Of a DNA stretch of 40,545 nucleotides, positions 32,816 through 40,406 are shown piece by piece. Both the position numbers and the translations under genes were made by a program. The stretch is from Nitrospinota bacterium (lineage in GTDB: Bacteria; Nitrospinota; Nitrospinia; JACRGO01). The stretch is taken from the NCBI GenBank assembly GCA_016212295.1, contig JACRGO010000164.1, positions 1 through 40,545 of the forward strand, written 5' to 3'. Numbering within the stretch: position 1 is the first letter of the stretch; each line of letters opens with the position of its first letter. The notes beneath the pieces were generated by a model, which worked only from the letters and a program-made list of their open reading frames with translations, did no database searches and was not told the origin of the DNA.

Positions 32816-33254
32816 ATATTGAAACCATTTCAGGCGCCATTAGATCGTGGCTGGAGGAATAGTTTGAATCCGAGAGGACCAATTGCTTGGCCATGAAGTT
32901 TTTTAAATTTATTGCTATGGGGCCGAGAAGATTGGCGGTGACAGCGGAAGTTTCCCGCTTGATGGAAACGAAAGTCAGGATCAAAAGGCCGGACTTGTCC
33001 TTCACGCCCAGAAATTCCAGGTCCGTTTTTTTTATGTCCGCTTCATACTCCGGAAAAAAATGGATGGGGTCCATGATGACAAAGGCCAGGCCAGGCTCAT
33101 CCACGGACTGGAACCACTTGAATGGGGACTCAGGCGCGTGGTCCAGTATGGCGTATTTTTTGTTTCCTTCAAATCCAATGACCCCTTCGGGCATCGTGAT
33201 TATCTGGCTGTCTTCCACATTGACTTCGCCGAACCGCGTTGTGTTTATTTCCAT
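32814..33254 (-). CDS. fliW: Flagellar assembly factor FliW
   Basis: 146 residues with the family signature FGEVNVEDSQIITMPEGVIG, FEGNKKYAILDH, PFKWFQSVDEPGLAFVIMDP and a final NLLGPIAINLKNFMAKQLVL. FliW binds and blocks CsrA and is itself titrated by flagellin, so flagellin translation follows export. csrA lies upstream on the same strand, but a 588-bp repeat-filled gap now separates them, so fliW may have its own promoter. Confidence 0.95.
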   Translation of the reverse strand: MEINTTRFGEVNVEDSQIITMPEGVIGFEGNKKYAILDHAPESPFKWFQSVDEPGLAFVIMDPIHFFPEYEADIKKTDLEFLGVKDKSGLLILTFVSIKRETSAVTANLLGPIAINLKNFMAKQLVLSDSNYSSSHDLMAPEMVSI

Positions 33255-33842
33255 AATCGTCTATTCCATAAAATAAGCAAATAGCGTAATTATTCAGCGT
33301 CTTTTTATAAAAAAATCACTCAATTCTACCCCGAAGGGGTTACATATAATAGCCCAGGGTTGCCGAAGGCTACCATGTGCTGAAATAAATATCCCCTTTG
33401 GGTAATAAAAAAACGCTAATTACAAAAAAACAAACAAGGAAAAGAAATTGTTTTGTACATTCAGTAGTTGTAATTTGTAATTTATTAAAAGTCTCATAAT
33501 AGTACTTACAGAAACAAACTCCATTAAGTTAAGGAAAATACTTTTTTTCAAGCCTGAAAGGCTGATTTATTATAGCCCTGGGCAACGCCCTGGGAACGGA
33601 ATTAAATAAGATTTTTAGCCCTGAAAGGGCGACTTAGATATGGTATCCTTTTAAATCGCCCTTTCAGGGCTGGAATGCTTTATGTTCCTTATCCCAGGGC
33701 GTTGCCCTGGGCTATATTAAGTCAGCCCTTCGGGCTTTTTTCAGAATATTTCCCCTTAACTTAATGGCAGTGAGGCGGAGCCTGGGAACGAGAGGCAAGC
33801 CGCGACGCGCAACCCGCGTAATCCGTGGTTAAAAACAGAATT
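33255..33842. repeat. Gap occupied by a large CCCTGGGC/CCTGAAAGG palindromic element
   Basis: 33540-33640 (GCCTGAAAGGC, GCCCTGGGCAACGCCCTGGG, AGCCCTGAAAGGGC) and 33645-33745 (CGCCCTTTCAGGGCT, CCCAGGGCGTTGCCCTGGGC, AGCCCTTCGGGCT) are inverted copies. A partial copy with CAGGGTTGCCGAAGGCT is at about 33352-33410. AGCCC-TTC-GGGCTTTTTT (33724-33741) looks like an intrinsic terminator on the plus strand. GGAGCCTGGGAACGAGAGG (33778-33797) also occurs at about 8085 with one change. No gene is seen. Confidence 0.75.
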
Positions 33843-34079
33843 TCATTTTTTCCTGCCCGCCAAAAGTCCCGCAAGTCCATCCAGATCGTTTACCCCGGCG
33901 GCAGCGGCTTTTTTATTTTCCTCCAGTATTTTCTCAAACACTTCCCCGCGATAAATGAGGACATTGTCCGGGGCTTCAATGCCTATCTTGACGGTCCCTC
34001 CCTTGATCTCCACGACGGAAACCTTTGTCTTTCCGTCGATGAATATGCTCTCGCCAGATTTTCTAGTCAGGACCAACAA
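33843..34079 (-). CDS. csrA: Carbon storage regulator CsrA
   Basis: 78 residues using a TTG start at 34079 so that the protein begins MLVLTRKSGESIFI, as all CsrA do; a start further upstream would add 23 unrelated residues. R44 (LIYRGEV), needed for RNA binding, is present, as is the GIEAP block. CsrA binds GGA motifs in leaders and represses translation, including flagellin. Its own leader has two GGA motifs at the ribosome site (GGGGGAATGGGAT), so it may repress itself. The C-terminus carries about 15 extra residues. It lies 95 bases downstream of flgL on the same strand. Confidence 0.93.
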   Translation of the reverse strand: MLVLTRKSGESIFIDGKTKVSVVEIKGGTVKIGIEAPDNVLIYRGEVFEKILEENKKAAAAGVNDLDGLAGLLAGRKK

Positions 34080-34173
34080 ATCCCATTCCCCCAGGCAAAG
34101 GTCTTTTATAATGCAGAAATTTTCATTCTTTACCGCTTCAATGACCAATGACTAATGACCAATAACCATCCTC

Positions 34174-35694
34174 TTATCTCAGGAAATCCACAAGCGTGGG
34201 CGGGAGTATTCTTGCCGTGGTGGAAAGCGAGGCGTTCAGGGCGGTCTCGAGCGCGGCAAGCTGGGTGGCCGACGCCGCGAAATCGTCATTCTCCGTCAAG
34301 GCGACAGCCTGAGTGGAGTTTTCCCTGTTGACGTTCAGGGATTCCACGTTGGAATTAACCATGTTCACCCTCGCGCCGACTGTCCCGCGAACGTTGCTCA
34401 TGTTCTCGGATATTACCCCCAGATTTTCCACTAGGGCGGAAACGGCCCTTATGTCATTATTGGCAAACGCGGCCCTTAAGGAGGTAAGGGTGGAAAATAA
34501 GCTATTGGCCCCTCCCAATCCCAAATCAGAGGCCGTGGTCCCTGTACCGGAATCCAATACCACTGGGATGGTCGCGCCTGTGGTGGAGGCGAGTTTCAAT
34601 CCGTTCCCGGCGCTGTTGATCGTCGCGTTAAGATTCAGCCCCGCGTTGTTGAAGGCGTTCAGAATGTCCTGCACTGTCGCGGCATTGCCGAAAGTCACCA
34701 CCCCGGAGGCGGCGCCGTTAACCACCCTGACGTCGGAAAGCGTTATCCCGTTTCCTCCCTTCAAAAGGGAGAGCGGGGTGGCGGCGGTAATCGCGGGCTG
34801 GGCCTTTATCCCCTGAATGGTCTGCGCGGCATTGCCTATTACTCCCAATTCCCTGGCCGTGGTTCCGGTCCCGGCGTCCTGCACCACCAGGTTCCCTGTG
34901 GGATTTAAGTTATTGTCAGTTATGGATATGCCGTCCCCGGCGCTGTTGATGGACGCCGAAACTCCAAGCCCGGAGGAGTTTATGGAATTGATCACATCCC
35001 CTACCGTGAAATTAGCGCCTATGGCTACAGTGGCGGAATTTCCAAGCCTGTTGGTGATGGAGAACTGGCCGGCAGGCGCTCCATTGCCATGATGGAAACC
35101 GGATATAAGGGTGTTGGCGTCAATATCCGCGTTCAGGTCGGCCGCAAAAACACTGGAGCCGACAAGGTTGAGGCCGACCATGTTTCCATCGTTCACCTCC
35201 GCCTGCACTTCCGTGTTATCGCCGACATAGTTGATTTCCGATCCGTTTTGCCGGATCGGACTTTCCGCGGTGCTTTGCCCTCCCATAACATACCTGGACC
35301 CGAATTTGGAATTGACCAGTGACACTGCTTCGTTTATCCACAAGGATATCTGGCTGGCGGCGGAGCTCCTTTGCGCCTGGTTCGGCAGGAAGTTGGCCTG
35401 CTGCACGCCCAAGCTCCTGGCGGCGTCAGTGATATTTTGCAGACTCGACACCACTGAATCCGTCTGGCGGAGAAAATTCGTTGAGTATTCGGCGTTTCGG
35501 ATATACTGGGCCTGGGTGGCCGCCTCTTTCCGGTAATTCAATATCTGGCGGGTCCCTATGGGGTCGTCGGACGGCCTGTTGATTTTCTTTCCAGTGACAA
35601 GCTTTTCCTGGGTCTTGTTCAACTGGTCGGAGATGCGAAGGATGTTATCCGTCGCTGTCCTCATCTTTATGCCGTTAGTAATTCGTATAGCCAT
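34174..35694 (-). CDS. flgL: Hook-filament junction protein FlgL with Flagellin_IN inserts
   Basis: 506 residues; ordinary FlgL is about 300. The N-terminal flagellin domain (LNKTQEKLVTGKKINRPSDD, YSTNFLRQTDSVVSSLQNI) and the C-terminal one (LTENDDFAASATQLAALETAL) are intact. The middle holds two imperfect repeats of Flagellin_IN type (FTVGDVINSINSSGLGVSA and ATVQDILNAFNNAGLNLNA, each followed by INSAG and a TGTTA-LG end) that enlarge the surface domain. It begins two bases after flgK and completes the junction between hook and filament. Confidence 0.93.
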   Translation of the reverse strand: MAIRITNGIKMRTATDNILRISDQLNKTQEKLVTGKKINRPSDDPIGTRQILNYRKEAATQAQYIRNAEYSTNFLRQTDSVVSSLQNITDAARSLGVQQANFLPNQAQRSSAASQISLWINEAVSLVNSKFGSRYVMGGQSTAESPIRQNGSEINYVGDNTEVQAEVNDGNMVGLNLVGSSVFAADLNADIDANTLISGFHHGNGAPAGQFSITNRLGNSATVAIGANFTVGDVINSINSSGLGVSASINSAGDGISITDNNLNPTGNLVVQDAGTGTTARELGVIGNAAQTIQGIKAQPAITAATPLSLLKGGNGITLSDVRVVNGAASGVVTFGNAATVQDILNAFNNAGLNLNATINSAGNGLKLASTTGATIPVVLDSGTGTTASDLGLGGANSLFSTLTSLRAAFANNDIRAVSALVENLGVISENMSNVRGTVGARVNMVNSNVESLNVNRENSTQAVALTENDDFAASATQLAALETALNASLSTTARILPPTLVDFLR

Positions 35695-35696
35695 TT

Positions 35697-37355
35697 TCAG
35701 ATCGCCTGTTGAAGCGCCTTTAACATTTCCTCGACGGTTGACATGAGTCTGGCCGAGGCGTTGTATGCCTGTTGAAATTTTATTATGTTGACCATTTCCT
35801 CGTCAATGGAAACCCCGGCGATGCCTTCCCGTTGACTAAAGAGCTGCTTCTGGATGGCGTCCTGATGCTCCATCCCCTGGGCCGCCTTCAGGCTTTCGAT
35901 TCCAACGTCCCCTACCAGGGAAGCATAATATTCCTGAAAGGTAACGGCGCCGGAGCCGGCAAGCAAGGTGTTGCCTTGAAAGACAAGGCTGTTCTGGAGA
36001 TCGGCCAAGCTTGTGGCATTGGACCCGTCCCCTGGAAACAAAGTCTTGCCTGCGGCGACTTTATTAGGGTCGGCGGACACAGCGGAATTTACCGCCATGC
36101 TCAAGGCCGCGCCCTCCGACGAGTTGAAGGTGAACTTGTCCCCAGCTTGCGCCGAACCGGACAGCGTAACCCGTATCCCGTTTCCAAGGTCCACGGCACT
36201 TCCGGAAGAAAAGCTGAAGGTCCCGGAGGCTGACCCTCTGCTCACATTGAAAAGGGAAAAACTCCCCCCGCCGGTTATATCGATCCGGTAATTATCCGTG
36301 GAAACAAAGCCCTGCTGGCCAACCACGCCTGAAATCGTGGCGTTCCCGGCGTTATTTACATCTGAACGGGCGGTGACGCTTAACGAAGAAAAGAAGTCCA
36401 CTCCCCTGTTTTTATCAAGCCCATAACCGGATGAATGGACGCGGTTGACCTCCCGGATGATGCCGGCCGCGAATTTATCCAGACGATTCAGGTAGCCGGG
36501 AATGACCGTGTCCCGCACGTAAAGATGCCCTTTTAGGGAGCCGGAGTTGATTTCCTGTGTGATATTAGTCAAATTCCCCTGGCCGTCGTTGATGTTGACG
36601 TCCACCAGCCCATTGTTGTTTCCATTGATGGATGTCTCCATCTGGAAGGCCGTCTGTCCCATGACCAGAGTCTTTCCCTTAGTGGTGGTGATGATCAGTT
36701 CCTTGGTGCCCGGGTCTTCGTAAGTGGTAATGTCGAGGATATCGGCAAGGGCCTTGACCTTTTCATCCCGCCTGTCCCTCAAGTCGTTAGCCTGTATTTG
36801 GTTCTTTTCCGACGCATGGATTGTTTTGCTTAAATCCGTGATCTCAGAGGTCAAGACATTCACCTGTGTGACAGTCTGCTTTATCTGCTCTTCCATGTTG
36901 GTTTGGGTCCTGTTGAGATCGCTGGAAATACGCCTCATGTTGTCGGCCATAAGGGAGGCGTTGGCGATAACAGCGGTCCTTTCCGTCATTCCCTTCGCGT
37001 TCAGGGAAAGGTCGTGAAAACTGTTAAAAAACTGGCTGACGCTGTTGGACATGCCCCTGTTGTCGGATTCGTTGAAAATTGTTTCCAACAGGGAAACCGC
37101 CCTGTTCGCTGTCTTATAAAAGGATTGGTTGGAAGCCGAGCTATTCAATTGGCTGGTTATGAAACCGTCCGCCGCCCTTGTAATGGAGCCAAGCTTTACG
37201 CCGGTCCCAAGGGAAGACGCCTGCATTTCCACCAATTGGCGGGAATAGCCGGGCGTATTCACATTCGCCAGATTCTGCCCGGTGACCTCAATCCCTGTTT
37301 GTTGCGCCAGTATGGAGGACCTTGAGATATTAAGAAGTCCATATATGTTTGTCAT
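35697..37355 (-). CDS. flgK: Hook-associated protein FlgK
   Basis: 552 residues. N-terminus NIYGLLNISRSSILAQQTGI with GQNLANVNTPGYSRQ and the C-terminus VSIDEEMVNIIKFQQAYNAS then ARLMSTVEEMLKALQQ are the rod/hook/HAP signature. The central part has the variable domains with a Gly/Ser-rich beta segment. It sits four bases after flgN and two before flgL, transcribed together from the FliA promoter. Confidence 0.96.
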   Translation of the reverse strand: MTNIYGLLNISRSSILAQQTGIEVTGQNLANVNTPGYSRQLVEMQASSLGTGVKLGSITRAADGFITSQLNSSASNQSFYKTANRAVSLLETIFNESDNRGMSNSVSQFFNSFHDLSLNAKGMTERTAVIANASLMADNMRRISSDLNRTQTNMEEQIKQTVTQVNVLTSEITDLSKTIHASEKNQIQANDLRDRRDEKVKALADILDITTYEDPGTKELIITTTKGKTLVMGQTAFQMETSINGNNNGLVDVNINDGQGNLTNITQEINSGSLKGHLYVRDTVIPGYLNRLDKFAAGIIREVNRVHSSGYGLDKNRGVDFFSSLSVTARSDVNNAGNATISGVVGQQGFVSTDNYRIDITGGGSFSLFNVSRGSASGTFSFSSGSAVDLGNGIRVTLSGSAQAGDKFTFNSSEGAALSMAVNSAVSADPNKVAAGKTLFPGDGSNATSLADLQNSLVFQGNTLLAGSGAVTFQEYYASLVGDVGIESLKAAQGMEHQDAIQKQLFSQREGIAGVSIDEEMVNIIKFQQAYNASARLMSTVEEMLKALQQAI

Positions 37356-37358
37356 TCT

Positions 37359-37862
37359 TCACACCCTTGAATTTAACACCCGTCCCTGGCCGTTAGGGAG
37401 ATTTCTGGTTTTTCCGTTAGCGGAATATTCCTGCTGGCCCCATACCAATTTCTCCAGGAAATTTCTCGTCTTGCCCAGGGAGGCTGAACATGCCTCGACC
37501 AATGACTTGTTTCGTTTTCCTTCCTTTGACACTGACTCGATTTGTTCCTTAAGCTTTTTCCTTAAACCAAGCAACTTTCCGGAACCAGGCTCTCCAAAAA
37601 ACCTGGACAGCCTTAAAAGGGTCAATTCTTCCCCTGGAACGTTAAATTTTGCCGAGTAGTGGGCAATTATTTCTCTTCTTTTTTTCTCGTTGGCCTCCAA
37701 CTTTTTCACAAGGGCCTCTTTTTCCTTAGCTGATTTAAGGATATCCTGAAAGGAATTTTCCTTTACAGCCTCCCTTTCCTTGGACAATGATTCCAGGAGA
37801 TTCTCGTAAAGTACGATTTTTTCAGTCAAAATATCAATAAATTCCTTGTTTTCCCGTTCCAT
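37359..37862 (-). CDS. flgN: FlgN-type export chaperone
   Basis: 167 residues from the ATG at 37862; a TTG further up would lie at or before the predicted transcription start, so it is rejected. The protein is almost entirely coiled coil (LYENLLESLSKEREAVKENS, LVKKLEANEKKRREII), ending with a Gly/Asn-rich tail (NGKTRNLPNGQGRVLNSRV). FlgN proteins keep FlgK and FlgL unfolded for export, matching the order flgN-flgK-flgL. Sequence similarity within this family is low, so the call leans on position. Confidence 0.8.
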   Translation of the reverse strand: MERENKEFIDILTEKIVLYENLLESLSKEREAVKENSFQDILKSAKEKEALVKKLEANEKKRREIIAHYSAKFNVPGEELTLLRLSRFFGEPGSGKLLGLRKKLKEQIESVSKEGKRNKSLVEACSASLGKTRNFLEKLVWGQQEYSANGKTRNLPNGQGRVLNSRV

Positions 37863-37896
37863 GGCTTTTCTTCGAAAAATTCCGGTCTCTGGGTTT

Positions 37897-37923
37897 TTAT
37901 CGGCCAAAAGTAATTAAACATGA
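37897..37923 (-). promoter_or_regulatory. FliA (sigma-28) promoter of flgN-flgK-flgL-csrA
   Basis: Minus-strand GCCGATAA (37904-37897) is a perfect -10 box, preceded at exactly 11 bp by TCATGTTT (37923-37916), which matches six of eight bases of the TAAAGTTT -35 box. Predicted start is about 28 bases before the flgN ATG. These genes are thus late-class flagellar genes. Confidence 0.8.
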
Positions 37924-37975
37924 ATGGCCCTTCTCTCTTTTATGATTTATTCTTTTCAATTTTCGGACCGTTTTG

Positions 37976-38184
37976 TATTATTACGTTCCGAAATTTGCGT
38001 TGTCCGCTCAAATTTTTTGAGCCAGTCCCATAGCGCGGCATGGCCGCAACCAAAATAAATTTCTCTTGCAGTATTCAAAGCCGGATTTATTTCAAGCGGA
38101 AAACGCAAATTTCGGAACGTAATAATATCATCGAACGTTTGAATACATCGAAATTTATTTTGGTTGCGGCCATGCCGCGCTATG
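37976..38184. repeat. Two interleaved inverted repeats (A-B-A'-B')
   Basis: A (37976-38008) pairs with A' (38095-38127) over 33 bp with one mismatch (core CGCAAATTTCGGAACG). B (38029-38063) pairs with B' (38150-38184) over 35 bp perfectly (core GGTTGCGGCCATGCCG). The order A-B-A'-B' makes the two helices interlocked, a pseudoknot-type arrangement. B' overlaps the flgJ stop codon. No ORF with flgM character is present in the gap. Confidence 0.9.
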
Positions 38185-38500
38185 AAAATTGCCTGTAAAG
38201 CATGTCCGCTATGCCAAGTCCCTTGGTTTTCGCGGCGCTTTTTGTCACTTCCTGGTCCATCATGGATTGATAAATTTCCTCTGCTGAGCTTTTCAAGAGG
38301 TCGGATTTGGGAACGGCCTCGCGCATGTGCTTTAGCATGGTAAAGGTCAAAATGGATTCAAACTCCTGGGCTGCCTCCTTCAGTTTTTTGTCGTCCACCC
38401 CTTTTTTCAATTGGGACGACATGCCTTTGAGTTTTTCCACGCTGCTTGCAAGCTGAGTGTCTTTCGTGGGTATTTTTGAAATTGGAAGGAATTCGGACAT
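38180..38500 (-). CDS. flgJ: Rod-assembly protein FlgJ, rod-binding domain only
   Basis: 106 residues with an AGGAGG site. The rod-binding domain is complete (KLKEAAQEFESILTFTMLKH, MREAVPKSD, and a final GLGIADMLYRQ), but the C-terminal muramidase domain of enterobacterial FlgJ is absent, as in many other phyla; a separate hydrolase must open the wall. It lies downstream of flgI. Its stop codon is in the right arm of the interleaved repeat. Confidence 0.9.
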   Translation of the reverse strand: MSEFLPISKIPTKDTQLASSVEKLKGMSSQLKKGVDDKKLKEAAQEFESILTFTMLKHMREAVPKSDLLKSSAEEIYQSMMDQEVTKSAAKTKGLGIADMLYRQFS

Positions 38501-38534
38501 GAGGATTTTCCTCCTGAAAGGTTGGTTAAAAGGA

Positions 38535-38592
38535 AGCCGCCCACCCCCTCCCCTCGATTTAGTGGGCGGCTGGAAAGGGACAAGGTCCCTTT
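38535..38592 (-). terminator. Hairpins between flgI and flgJ
   Basis: AGCCGCCCAC (38535-38544) pairs with GTGGGCGGCT (38562-38571), and AAAGGGAC (38574-38581) with GTCCCTTT (38585-38592), which touches the flgI stop. Neither has a U tract in the minus direction, so partial termination or mRNA processing is more likely than a full stop. Confidence 0.45.
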
Positions 38593-39704
38593 TATAAAAT
38601 GACGAGTTCAGCCTGCAAGGCGCCTGAAGCCTTGATGGCCTGGAGGATCGAAATGAGGTCCTTAGGCTTGACGCCTATGGAATTAAGCGCGGTAACCACC
38701 TCCCCGATATTTGCCCCCTGTGGAAGCACAAGAAGGTGGTCTTCCCCTTCCTTGCCAGTTACCCGGTTTCTGGGGACTATTTGGATTGCTTCGCCTGAAG
38801 CCGGCGGAGGTGGAGAAACAATCGTTTCTTCCTTGATTTGGATTATCAGGTTGCCATGGGAAACGGCTATGGTGGAAATACGGACGTCCGCCCCCATCAC
38901 TATGGTGCCGGTCTTTTCCGCCAATACAACCTTTGCATTGATATCAGGGGTCACCTGGACATTTTCCATAAGTGAAATGAAGCGGACTGAATCTTCCTTG
39001 AAACTGTCCGGGATTTTCACAAGCACGGTCCCGGAGTCCTCGGCCTTGGAAATTGGCTCCCCGAAATTCATGTCGATCTGATGCCCGATCCTCATCGCGG
39101 TCGTGAAATCAGGGGTCTTGAGCATCAGTTTAATTACGCTTTTGCCCTGAAAATCAAAATCCACTTCTTTCTCTATCAAGGCCCCCCCGGTTATGCGTCC
39201 CACGGTCGGATGGTTCTTCTGGACCCCGGCCTCGGCCCGCCCGGCTGCTATACCGCCAATGGACACCGGCCCTTGGGCCACCCCGTAAATTTCTCCGTTG
39301 GCCGCCTTCAATGGCGTCATTATAAGGGTCCCTCCCTGAAGGCTTTTGCAATCACCCATTGAGGAGACCGTAACATCCACCTTTGTCCCGGTCTTTGTGA
39401 AGGGGGGGAGGGTGGACGTCACCATGACTGAAGCCGCGTTTTTCAATTTCAATTGGGTCAACTTCGCGGGCGGCACTTTTACTCCCATCTTCTCCAACAT
39501 GGCTGTAACGCTTTGCAGGTTGAAAAAGATGTTTGTGGAGAGGTCGCCCGTGCCCTCCAGTCCCACCACCACCCCGTAGCCGATTAATTGGTTATCGCGG
39601 ACCCCGAAGACATTCGTGATATCCTTCAACCGGATGGCCTCGGAGGTGGAGGAAGAAAAGACCAGCGAAAAAGCAATGCCAATGGCGATGACCAGCCTAA
39701 TCAT
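38592..39704 (-). CDS. flgI: Flagellar P-ring protein FlgI
   Basis: 370 residues with a cleavable signal peptide (to about SEA/I). The sequence RLKDITNVFGVRDNQLIGYG, VVGLEGTGDLS, MLEKMGVKVP, NAASVMVTSTLPPFTKTGTK and the end ALNSIGVKPKDLISILQAIK, then ASGALQAELVIL are near-universal FlgI features. The P-ring surrounds the rod in the peptidoglycan layer, showing a Gram-negative envelope. FlgH, usually just upstream, is not in the window. Confidence 0.98.
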   Translation of the reverse strand: MIRLVIAIGIAFSLVFSSSTSEAIRLKDITNVFGVRDNQLIGYGVVVGLEGTGDLSTNIFFNLQSVTAMLEKMGVKVPPAKLTQLKLKNAASVMVTSTLPPFTKTGTKVDVTVSSMGDCKSLQGGTLIMTPLKAANGEIYGVAQGPVSIGGIAAGRAEAGVQKNHPTVGRITGGALIEKEVDFDFQGKSVIKLMLKTPDFTTAMRIGHQIDMNFGEPISKAEDSGTVLVKIPDSFKEDSVRFISLMENVQVTPDINAKVVLAEKTGTIVMGADVRISTIAVSHGNLIIQIKEETIVSPPPPASGEAIQIVPRNRVTGKEGEDHLLVLPQGANIGEVVTALNSIGVKPKDLISILQAIKASGALQAELVIL

Positions 39705-40001
39705 TTTAAAATTTCCTTATAATTAAATAGTATAGGAATTTCCATTTTTAATCTTTAAAAATCAAATAGGTATATTAATCACACCCCCCTTGATCCCCCC
39801 TTGCCAGGGGGGAATTTTTGATATATTCCCCCTTAAAAAAGGGGGCCAGGGGGATATCAATTATTTTGATTTCTCAGCGTTTTATTTTCAGTCCGCCCGA
39901 GGGCTATAAGTTCATGGCCGCGCGGAGAAAAGAAAACAATAGAATTGTAAATATTTTATAAATCTCCGCGTCTTTGCGTCTCCGCGTAAAAAAATAAGTT
40001 A
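39705..40001. repeat. Gap with CCCCCTTG hairpin
   Basis: 39783-39856 is the third copy of the CCCCCTTGAT/CCAGGGGG element, with arms CCCCCCTTGATC and CCAGGGGGATATC. TCTCCGCGTCTTTGCGTCTCCGCG at about 39961-39985 belongs to the CGCGAAG family. No gene is seen. Confidence 0.7.
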
Positions 40002-40406
40002 CTAAAAGGTTGCCAGAACGATCTTGACCGAAGCGGTGGCGTTTTCCACTATGGCGTTCACATAAGCGGCGCCCGCGACAGTTCCGGCAGTGAAGGTTGT
40101 CGTGGCCACTCCGTTGACGGTGGTCAAGGTGGCGGCCCCAAGCGTTCCCCTGGAAACGGTCAAACTAACAGTGGCGCCGTCAACGTAAGACCCGCCCTGG
40201 TCCCAAACTTCCACCATGATGGTGGCCTGGCTGGCCCCGTCCGCTGGAAGCGACTTCCCGGAATAAATCGCTGACAAGCCAAGATAATAAAGGGAAATGC
40301 CGGAAGTGGACACCGCCGTCGTGTCCTTTTTAGAGCAGGAAGTAAAAAGGAGCAGGAGGGCCAAAACCGCTATCCTGAAAAGCTTACTTGTTTGAATTGG
40401 TTTCAT
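40002..40406 (-). CDS. Small lipoprotein with one bacterial Ig-like domain
   Basis: 134 residues. The signal peptide ends in lipobox LFTSC (C24). The remainder is one beta-sandwich domain (LPADGASQATIMVEVWDQGG, VSLTVSRGTLGAATLTTVNG, VATTTFTAGTVAGAAYVNAI) that fits the Big_1/invasin type with the typical DG and ATTTFTAG features. Multidomain adhesins carry many such domains, while this protein has only one, so it may be a truncated relic or a small surface protein. It is upstream of flgI on the same strand but separated by a repeat-filled gap, and is not a known flagellar gene. Confidence 0.75.
   Translation of the reverse strand: MKPIQTSKLFRIAVLALLLLFTSCSKKDTTAVSTSGISLYYLGLSAIYSGKSLPADGASQATIMVEVWDQGGSYVDGATVSLTVSRGTLGAATLTTVNGVATTTFTAGTVAGAAYVNAIVENATASVKIVLATF

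Noticed and set aside
33724-33741. Intrinsic terminator AGCCC-TTC-GGGCT-T6 on the plus strand
   Set aside because: There is no plus-strand gene before it for more than 2 kb; it is part of the palindromic repeat.
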